64,000 nucleotides of DNA from the NCBI GenBank assembly GCA_013397455.1, contig VYZB01000386.1, forward strand, positions 518,777-582,776. The letters are read 5' to 3'. Below, in pieces: positions 41,643-64,000 of this stretch (the stretch's first letter is position 1; every line of letters begins with the position of its first letter). Under the pieces are notes generated by a model. That model was not told the origin of the DNA, did no database searches, and saw only the letters and a program-made list of their open reading frames with translations. The position numbers and the translations under genes are program-made. The stretch is from Crotophaga sulcirostris. Taxonomy: Eukaryota; Chordata; Aves; Cuculiformes; Crotophagidae.

Positions 41643-42008
41643 TTATTTGGGAGACTCTGACATTATAAAGTTTCTAATGTGGTCATATAAGCTGTAGAAA
41701 GTGAGTGTGTGCCCATGCCTGAAGGGAAAACCCTCAAAAGTCCGGTGTTCCTGGATCCAGGGGTATTCATTGAACATATGAGGTGGTGTGAATCTTTCCT
41801 TTATTCCACATACTTCAGCAAAAGAGCAGCCTGCATTTCTTCCCTCCAAGGATTTGCTTATTTTTAACAGGTGGTCACAGGTTTTCCATGAGGCAATGAG
41901 TGCCAAGAACAGAAGCAGAAGGTAAGTCATCTCCCTTGTTTTTGCACTAACCAGACCACAAAATGACATGACCAGTAGCACAATAAAGCCCCAATGTTTA
42001 ATGAGCAT
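41643..42008 (-). CDS. Unrecognised 121-codon open frame with hydrophobic N-terminus (hypothetical)
   Basis: The frame runs from ATG at 42008-42006 to TAA at 41643. I do not recognise a family. The first 22 residues are hydrophobic (HWGFIVLLVMSFCGLVSA) and resemble a signal peptide or anchor. A second hydrophobic run, MTYLLLLFLALIASW, follows at about residues 28-42. The rest is mixed and aromatic, with PPHMFNEYPWIQEH near residue 77 and HGHTLTFYSLYDHIRNF near residue 100. Three Cys occur in the second half. An in-frame stop lies 30 nt upstream of the ATG, and a TACTAAC followed by an AG lies further up. AATAAA signals occur at 41545-41540 and 41460-41455. It lies 3.4 kb past the F13A1 stop on the same strand. 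It may be a lineage-specific gene, a non-coding transcript or chance; frames of this length also occur by chance here. Confidence 0.3.
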   Translation of the reverse strand: MLIKHWGFIVLLVMSFCGLVSAKTREMTYLLLLFLALIASWKTCDHLLKISKSLEGRNAGCSFAEVCGIKERFTPPHMFNEYPWIQEHRTFEGFPFRHGHTLTFYSLYDHIRNFIMSESPK

Positions 42009-43145
42009 GAGGCTCCTTTCAATTTCTTTTAAAGCTCAGTTAGCTCATCTGTGCTGTTAGTACAGGTCATACTCTTACACACTGTGGTCAGTGGAAAGGA
42101 GCATCTTATGGCATGAGCATCTTTGCCTCATGGAAAAAGGTCCCAAGGATTTCAGGGTAGATAAGGAATGAACACACCAACACACACACACACACGCACA
42201 CACCCCTGCCCTAACACAATAGGGTATATGGTGTAGGATGAAGGAGTACCCTGTATGGAAGACTACTGGTAACCAAAGATTCAGAACATCCTCTGGGCCA
42301 GAAGGTCCTCAAGAAAGGAGAGATGGCTTGGTAAAACCCATTGCACCTCACATAGAAATATGCTGCAAGAAAGGCAGGAAACAGACCCGGCTTGTGTAGT
42401 TTCTAATTCTTAGAATACATCTTTACTCTTTTTGCAGCTGAGTTTCTGACCCCGTATGTTCCTGGGGTTGCTCATGTAAGCAGGACAACGGGACTTCATT
42501 TTGCAGTAGCCATGATTCCCAGGAAACTTTCAGGCATGGTTTAGTCTAGATTCATGCCCGGGTGGCAGCTTCAGCACAGGATATTTGCTAGGCTTGTTGG
42601 GCTGGCAGGAGAAGACTCTCACACTGCTCCCTCCAGTCTTCTCTCCTTCTCCCCTTTTACCAGCTGGCAGAGTCTGGACTGCTCAGGGACAGACTCCCTC
42701 CGAGACACACAGAGGAAATGGGGCTACAGGATGTGTACAGAAAAGAAGAGAACGCAGAAAAGGATGAAGAGAGACCAAAACATACAAAAGAGATGTGACC
42801 AGGAAATGCAGGTTTGCTGTGACAAACTCCGAGCAGGGGTGTGAAAAACTCTGGATTTTCATGAAGTAGAGGAGAGTAACACTGTTTCAAGGGGGTATGA
42901 GGGTATGAAATAAAGGAGTATGTGTCGATGTCTGCATGTATGGAAGAGTAAGAGAAAAAGCAGAAGGGAAGCAGCAAGAGGAAACAAGGAGCTTGGAATA
43001 TTCTGGACATAACACATACTGAGATGTTTCTAGCAAAGCATGTTCTCCGTGAACTCAAAAGTTACAACGTTTTAAGATAAAGCAGACCCTTTGCTAGAAA
43101 TACCTGTTTTTATTGCAGCCTGAAAGATCTACCATAATGTCAAGA
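42009..43145. other. Intergenic with a CA microsatellite
   Basis: Apart from the CA repeat at 42171-42203, nothing is recognised. The 133-codon minus frame at 43058-42657 is rich in Ser, Phe and Cys and has no recognisable family. Confidence 0.55.
42171..42203. repeat. CA dinucleotide microsatellite
   Basis: Mostly CA units with one CCA and one CG interruption, ending in CACACCCC. Likely length-polymorphic. Confidence 0.88.
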
Positions 43146-45118
43146 GAAAAAATGCCAGGAGGCCTGCATAGTTGAAGAAAGCGCTCCTGGACCAACTCAA
43201 ACATGAAAAGCAAGTCTACAGAGGGTGGAAGAAAGGGCAAGTAGCCTCGGAGGAACACAGAGAAATTGTCTGAGCAGTCAGGGACCAAGTTAGGAAAGCT
43301 AAAGCCCTGATAGAATTAAATCTGATCACAGTTATTGAGGGCAACAGAAAAAAGCTTCTATAGGTACATTGGCAATAAAAGGAAGACTAGGGAAAATGTG
43401 GATCCTCTCCAGAAGGAAACAGGAGACCTGGTTACTTCTGATATGGAGGAAACTGAGCTACTCAATGATGTTTTTTCCTCAGTCTTTATGGGCAAGGGTT
43501 CAAGCCACATCACCCAAGCTGCAGAAAGTGAAGGCAGGGACTCGGAGATCAAAGAACCTCCCACTGTAGAAGACAATAACGTGCAAGATCATCTAAGGAA
43601 CCTGAAGGTGCACAAGTCCACAAGACCACGAGTCCTGAGGGAACTGGCGGGTGAAGTTGCCAGGCCACTATCTATCATATTTGAGAAGTCATGGCAGTCT
43701 GGTAAGGTTCCCATTGACTGGAAAAGTGGAAGCATAACTCCCATGTTTAAAAAGGGAAAAAGGGAAGCCCTGGGGAACTATAGGCCGGTCAGTCTCCCAT
43801 CTGTGCCCAGCAAGATCATGAAGTAGATCCTCATGGAAACTCTTCTGAGGCACATGGAAAATAATTAGGTGAATGGTGACAGACAGCGTGGCTTCACTAA
43901 GGGCAAATTGTGCCTGACAAGTTTGGTGACCTACAATGTGGTTAACCTACAGAGTTATTGGATAAGGGAAGAGCAACTGATGTCATCTACCTGGACTTGT
44001 GCAAAGCATTTGTACTGTCCTGCACGATATTCTTGTCTCTAAATTGGAGAGACACAGATTTGACAGATGGACCACTCGGTGGATAAGAAATTAGCTGGAT
44101 GGTCACAATCAAAGAGTTGTGGTCAACAGCAAGATATCCAAGTGGAGACCAGTGGTGAGTGGCATTCCTCAGGGGTCAGTGCTGGGACTGCCACTGCTTA
44201 ACATCTTTGTCAGCCACACAGACAGTGGGATTGAGTTCACCCTCAGCAAGTTTGCAGATGATACCAACCTGTGTGTCACAGTTGACTTGCTGGAGAAAAG
44301 AGATGCCATCCAGAGGGACCTTGACAGGTTTGAGAGGTGGGCCTGAGGTGGGCAAATATCATGAGATTCAAGGCCAAGTCAAGGCAAGGTCTGGGGCAAC
44401 CCCCAGTATCAATACACGCTGGGCTATGAAGGAATTGAGAGCAACCTTGTCAAGAAGCACTTAGGGGTACTGGTGGACATGAGCTGATAATGTGCACTAG
44501 CAGTCCAGAAGGCAAACCATATCCTGGGCTGCATCAAAATGTGTGGCCAGAAAGTTGAGGGAAGTGACTCTGCCCCTCTACTCTGCTCTGGTGAGACTTC
44601 ACCTGGAGTACTACACCCAGCTCTGGAATGCTTCACACAGGAAAGACATGAACCTGTTGGAGCAGGTCCACAGGAGGCCACAAAGATGATCAGAGGGCAG
44701 GAACATCTCTCCTATGAAGACAGGTTGAGAGAGTTGGGGTTGTTCAGCTTGGAGAAGAGATGGCTCCAGAGAGACCTTATAGCAGCCTTCCAGTACTTGA
44801 AGGGGGCTACAAGAAATCTGGGGAGGGGCTCTTTACAAGGACATGTAGCAATAGGATAAGGGGTAATGTCTTTAAACTGAAAGAAGGTAGATTTAGGTTA
44901 GATATAAAGAAAAAATTACTTATTATGAGGGTGGTGAGGCACTGGAACAGGCTGCCTAGAGAAGGTGTGGGTGCCTCGTCCCTGCAGGTGTTCAAGGATA
45001 AGTTAGATGGGGTTTTGAGCAACCTGGTCCGGTGGGAGGTGTCCCTGCCCATGGCAAAGGTTGGAACTGGATGATCTTTCAGGTGCCTTTCAACCCAAAC
45101 CATTCTATGATTCTATGA
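43146..45118 (+). mobile_element. CR1 LINE, 5'-truncated, with degenerate ORF2
   Basis: This is the largest mobile element in the window, almost 2 kb, ending in the CR1 3' repeat ATTCTATGATTCTATGA. Reverse-transcriptase motifs occur in order: NYRPVSL at 43776-43796, a decayed YLDLCKAF near 43991, [10 protein letters not shown] near 44158, and FADDT at 44251-44265. C-terminal blocks RLRELGLFSLEKR and VVRHWNRLPREGV follow further right. The reading frame is open only in pieces (43335-43826, 44119-44346, 44760-45074) and is interrupted by stops and shifts, so no active protein is made. The endonuclease part is missing. It ends just past the F13A1 3' UTR, in antisense orientation to that gene. 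Confidence 0.93.
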
Positions 45119-45249
45119 AGGTTGTGTGATTCAGTCTAAGAATTTATAACATTGGGTTCTTTTTTATCCTTTTTGGTGAAATATCAGTTTTCCAGATTCC
45201 ATTGCAGCACTAACGCAGAAGACCATAAATACAAGTGAACTCTAGGAAT

Positions 45250-45460
45250 AATATGGCCTAGAATTGTCTTTTATTATGTGTATCTAACTTTAACTCATTC
45301 AATATCCAGGTGTTTTTTCAAGCTCTCCCCAGTGTTACCAATTACTTTTCTTTATCAAATTTTGTTCAGCACAAGGATGACTAAATTAACAGTAAGTAGA
45401 TTTTTACTTCTCCCCCCCCACGTGATATTTTGAAATGAGAGATTAAGGCATCACCTTTGT
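45250..45460 (-). terminator. F13A1: Probable short F13A1 3' UTR with polyadenylation signal
   Basis: Downstream of the stop on the minus strand, a canonical AATAAA lies at 45275-45270, about 185 nt past the stop. It is followed by AT-rich sequence, so cleavage is expected near 45250. This would give a 3' UTR of about 210 nt, much shorter than the human one as I recall it. The other end of this gap is a CR1 element ending at 45118. Longer transcripts using signals further down, for example near 41545 or 41460, are possible. Confidence 0.55.
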
Positions 45461-59891
<14,431 letters not shown>

Positions 59892-61861
59892 CTATTAAAT
59901 TCTTGGAAAGAAGCATACAGAACAAAACAACTCATGTATTTATGTCCTGCCATTGCTTCAATAACAACATTTGCCAATTTAGGGGTGAAAAAGTCGTCTC
60001 TCCTTAGAGAATAGATTTTTAGGTCTAAAAGTTTGGTACCTATCTGTTAAAATCTGAAGGCCATAATTCTTCATTGTAGTTTCTTGACTGCAAACTGAAG
60101 AAGGTTTTTCATTCTTCTGCTGTGATCTGAATGCAAATGTCTCTCAGAAAACTTTGCAGAGCTTGGAGACTGTTGAGTTATTTGGAGAGCTACACAACCT
60201 TTCTAGCCAGATGCCTCCACTTCAGTCTGCCTGCAAAAGCAAGTTTTCAATCTTCTTCAAGACACTGAAGCATGATCTGCTTTATAACTTTGAAGGCTAA
60301 AAATTTGGTGCCTCTTCTGAACAGATTTCGGAATCAACTCCCTAACATACAGTGTGTAGCTTTTTTTCATGGCTCAAAACAAGTATTCTTAAGTAGTTTC
60401 CATGTTGGTTGAGACAAAGACACTGCACAGACTTTATAAGATTATCTTCATTGTGGATTCCTTATGAGGTCTTCCCAGTCTGTCATGTCAACGAGGGAGA
60501 TCAAATCTAGAATATACAGCTTTCCATAAAACCCACCTACAACCACTCTAGGCCAAGTCCTGCCTTTAGAGCCCAGGACAGTATGCCGAAATTTCTGTGA
60601 GAGTTTCATCTAGGCACTCAGGGTTGAAATGCCCTCACTTGGTAGGATGCTCAGGAAAAGAAATAAAACACTAGAGCATCATCACAGTATGCCCAGAATG
60701 TTTCAAAGAAGAGCAGAAAAGTAAGAACTTGTAACTTCCTGCAATGCTACCAACGCTCAAGGGAGAGCATAAGCAAGAAAAAAGACAATCTAGGAAGAGG
60801 GTCTTGCAGTAAAGCCAGTGAAGTGTTTGAATTTCATTACTGCAAAAAATAAAAGAAGGAAGGAGTAGAGAAAGGGGAAATTTTGCTTGCAAATTATACA
60901 TATCCTACAGCAGATATGAATAAAATTACATCTATGTAGCTGCTGATACAGCCCCTAGTACATGCAATGATATTAGCAACCAAAACGGGGATTGTTAAAC
61001 TCTGACCATTTCATTAATAATAGGTGAAAACCAGCCATGGAGCAGAGTCAGAAGGATCTGAGGCTTGTCTAACAAGACATTTCAAAGCGGAAATGAAAGC
61101 TTGGATCAGGGTAAAACTTGTCAGTTAGGAGAGTTAATGAAGCAGCGCTACAGAAAAAGGAATTATTCAAGGAAAATGACGCACACTCAGAGAATTTTTG
61201 ATGCTACTGAGAGTAGTCAATGCTGAATCATGACTGCAGAGCTTTGCTGAGGGCAACCAGAGAATGGGGACACACTTTGTGGTAGATGTGTTTTTGAAAA
61301 CTGTTATGCCAACGTGTGAGAGATATAGTCCCTGCTCAGAAGCCTTCATTGGTTCACTTTGAATCAAACTCAGATATTTCATTTGCTTTGTGTTCTGCAA
61401 AAGAAGAACCTGAAGAGCATGCAGGAGGGAAGGATGATAAAACCAAGGGGGGCATAACTGTGGAAAATGGCAGCTCTGTTTCAACTCTGTAATTAGGTAA
61501 TGTTGTTTCTTCTGTATTCTTTCTCTATAGTCACCCCAGGAAACAGGACCTTCCTTACTGCTTTCTATAAGTGTAGTGTTAGGCGCAAAAGGACAGGAAT
61601 TTCTTTAGGTCTGCTGCCATGCACATAATATATACACTTACGGATATTGAATGTGAACAGGCAGAAAGACATTGCTTGTAAAGCATGTAAGCGTTCAGGA
61701 AAGGAGAACGAGGGGGACATTTGCCTCTCCAAAACGTAGTAGACACTTCTCTCTGATAGAAGTGAATGCAGCTGAGGAGCCGTCTGCATAGCCATAATCT
61801 GTTAAACTGATCCTGTAGTTCTTGTGTTCTACAGCAAGCATGAGACATTAAAGAAAGCAAG

Positions 61862-62103
61862 AATGGCAATACAGATCAATGTACTGACCATTAAATATTT
61901 ACAGAGATAATTACGAATAGACTAAACAAAGTGATGGGCAAATTAATAAAAGATGACCAGGTGGGTTTTATGCCTGGAAGACAATTTAAGAAGGATGTTT
62001 CGTATTGCTTATGAGACAGGCACATGCCAGAAACAGCTGCTGCCCTCTCATTAGCTATTAAGCCTAGGCATTGGGATTGAGAAAGGCATGGATAACATCA
62101 ACG
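61862..62103 (+). mobile_element. Fossil of an L1-like non-LTR retrotransposon (reverse transcriptase fragment)
   Basis: Plus-strand translation with one frame change gives a degraded reverse-transcriptase block. A YRS piece is followed by CTDH, a stop, IFTEIITNRLNKV, GKLIKDDQVGFMPGR, and, about 80 bases on, GIEKGMDNIN. This order matches the L1-clade pattern of NTD.KI..KILANRL, then DQVGF.PGR, then D.EKAFD. The first catalytic Asp motif has decayed to GIEKGMD, and an in-frame TAA replaces a Lys codon, so it is dead. CR1 reverse transcriptase looks different here (NYRPVSL, SGIPQGS, FADDT). It lies inside an F13A1 intron, antisense to the gene. The clade assignment is by eye. Confidence 0.65.
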
Positions 62104-63449
62104 AGAAATTAGAGAAAAGTGAGCTGGAAGTGACTTGGAAAGCAGAGGTCTCAAAAGGGCTTTTGCCACATGTCTGGACTTGGATGAACCCTCATGGGGC
62201 CAGGTGACTTCGAGGAAGTTTCTGCTGAGGTACTGATGTTGGTCTGCTTGGAGCTTACAGCAGGAGAAAGTCTTGATTTCCATCCAAGAGAAATATTCTT
62301 TAAGTGTCTTTATATCATCATTAAGAAAGACAAGGAGAACAAACGAAGAGGACAGAGGCAGTACTGATGGGTCCAAATCCGGCCAGCTTTATAAAAATAA
62401 CTTTTTGCAAAGTCTGTGTAATTTTGTATATATGCTTTGTTGTTGTTGTTTCCTATCCTGAGGGAGAAGATGATCTTTAATAAAAATAAATAAATGTCAG
62501 ATAATAGTCAGAGGGAGCCCCACACTCAGAGACTGATTGGACTAAAAATCCTGGCTCCAAGTATCCCTGAAGTCTGAGGATATTTAAAACCTAAGGACAG
62601 ATCAGCTCCAGCAGTATGTGGAAATAGAAATGATATATTGATAAAGAAAAAAAGCTTTGCTTCCAATTTTCATGAGATTATAAATAAAAGTGAGAAATAC
62701 ATTTAAAAAATCATTATAAATACCTTGAGCTTGTCCTCTTTAAAAAAATAGAAAAGAAATAAAAGAGACATTAAAAATAAAATCAAGGTTAAGACACAAG
62801 TAGTTTAAAGTCAGCATATGGGCTGCCATGGAGTGTTACAGAGTAATGAAAAGAAAGGACACAGAGCAGAATTGAAGAGAGACGTGTAATATATTAAGTC
62901 ATGCCCAAAGGGTTATGTGCATCATGTACTAATAAATGCACCAGGAGGATAAAAGGATGAACAAGGCTGTTCAAAAAGTAATTGAGCCAAAACAATCCCA
63001 AACATACGGTGAGAGGATGAGAAACTGGTGTGAAGTTGCTTATGGATTTCATCAGAGCAAGGATAGCTTTGTATTATCTAGCCCTGTCCCAAAGGAATGG
63101 AAAAAAACCTGGGTTGAATTAAGAAAACACAGCTGGGGAAGTGGAAAAGTAAAAGGAAATGTCAAAAGTGGGTGACAGTTATATCATGGATCAGGTTAGG
63201 AGAAGAGGAGGAAAAGAAAAAACGAGACAGTGGAAAGTCTGAAGTGTGGCAATGATCCATTACCAGATGTTTGTGGACTGAGCAGTGAGGCAACCAGTCA
63301 TTAGGTTCTGTTTCACATCATTTATAGACAGGGGAGGTTTCAGTAGAGTGGCTGTTCCTTTACAGCTCTATGAACTGTAGAAGGACCAGCCTCGTGAGAC
63401 CTACTGAGGTCCTGCTGTCACATAGACCAGATTTAAATTAGCAAATTGG

Positions 63450-64000
63450 GAACACACAAGGATCCTGACAGGAAGGAACAAGGCAAAGAGCGGGACCACA
63501 GCCCTGGACTTTGGGAAAGTCAGTTTTGGCCTATTTAATGTCCTGCTAGAAGAATCCCACAAGAGGCAGTTCTGGATAGAAGTTGGGTCCAGGAGAGCTG
63601 GTTGTTTTTTCAAGGATGACCTCCTCTAAGCCTAAGAATGACCCATCTTTATGTGCAGGAAATCAGCAAAAAGTGGCACAAGGCCTGTATGGTGAACGAG
63701 GTGGTCCCAACTAAATTCAAACAGAAAAAAGTGCACAAAAGGTGGAAGCAGGGACAGGTGACCAGGGGGAATATAGAGACACTCTCTGAGCATGAAAGGA
63801 CAGGTTAGGAAAGCCCAAACTCAAACTAAACAGGATATGTCAAGTGACATCAAGGGCAATAAGAAAAGTAAGTGCATTAGTATCAAAAAGCAAACTATGG
63901 AAAAATGTAGGTCAGCTCCTTGAATGGGGAAGGGGATCTGGTGACAAAGGACTAAGAAAAGGCCAAAGTACTCAATTCCTTCTTTTGCCTTGTTTTTTAC
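63450..64000 (+). mobile_element. CR1 LINE fragment, ORF2 region, running off the window
   Basis: From about 63494 the sequence follows the part of CR1 ORF2 just upstream of the reverse transcriptase core. Segments such as CCCTGGACTTTGGGAAAG, AAGGATGACCTCCTC, GGTGGAAGCAGGGACAGG and GGTTAGGAAAGC recur. Its right-hand part (63670-64000) parallels 43160-43490 of the other CR1 copy, including the GGGCAATAAGAAAAG block. Small indels break the frame. The left boundary is approximate and the element continues beyond 64000. Confidence 0.8.

Noticed and set aside
42657..43058. 133-codon minus frame upstream of the unrecognised 121-codon frame
   Set aside because: Low-complexity Ser/Phe/Cys composition from purine-rich plus-strand DNA; no family or splice link was evident.
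43335..43826. 163-codon frame as a host gene
   Set aside because: NYRPVSL and the following blocks identify it as part of the CR1 reverse transcriptase.
60000..64000. The catalytic Cys exon of F13A1
   Set aside because: I looked for the GQCWVF and AHDNDA blocks on the minus strand and did not find them, so that exon is outside the window.

Overview
This is nuclear DNA from a vertebrate, almost certainly a bird. Its repeats are dominated by CR1 non-LTR retrotransposons, including copies ending in the characteristic ATTCTATG-type 3' octamers. The only clearly coding sequence is a split, minus-strand gene whose exons encode a coagulation factor XIII A chain. Base composition is AT-leaning with long non-coding stretches, as expected for an avian intergenic or intronic region. 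The species cannot be fixed from the sequence alone.

Layout. About 1-41 kb holds no gene I can support. It contains CR1 3' fragments near 1.5, 4.7-5.4, 12.8, 22.4 and 39.8 kb, short microsatellites and small tandem repeats, two CpG-dense patches (1-250 and about 2590-2830), and one frame-broken, coding-like stretch at 28.4-29.2 kb. If gene order matches human 6p25 (NRN1 - F13A1 - LY86), this is part of the NRN1-F13A1 intergenic interval; that is inference from synteny. At 41.6-42.0 kb on the minus strand there is an unrecognised 121-codon reading frame with a hydrophobic start, followed by two AATAAA signals. A 5'-truncated, dead CR1 with recognisable reverse-transcriptase motifs occupies 43.1-45.1 kb on the plus strand.

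From 45.4 to 59.9 kb the minus strand carries the last seven coding exons of F13A1 (equivalents of human exons 9-15). They run from the catalytic His/Asp exon, through the calcium-site exons, to the two C-terminal beta-barrels and the stop codon. Every junction has AG/GT splice signals with compatible phases. The joined 358-residue segment is colinear with human residues 371 onward with no insertion or deletion, ending three residues early. The exon with the catalytic cysteine lies beyond the right edge. The last 4 kb is intron and contains a fossil of an L1-like LINE (61.86-62.10 kb) and a second CR1 ORF2 fragment running off the window.

I did not find a new multi-gene biological system. The most useful leads are the altered thrombin-inactivation linker in this F13A, a microsatellite acting as a splice-site pyrimidine tract, the L1-like fossil, and the unexplained 121-codon frame.
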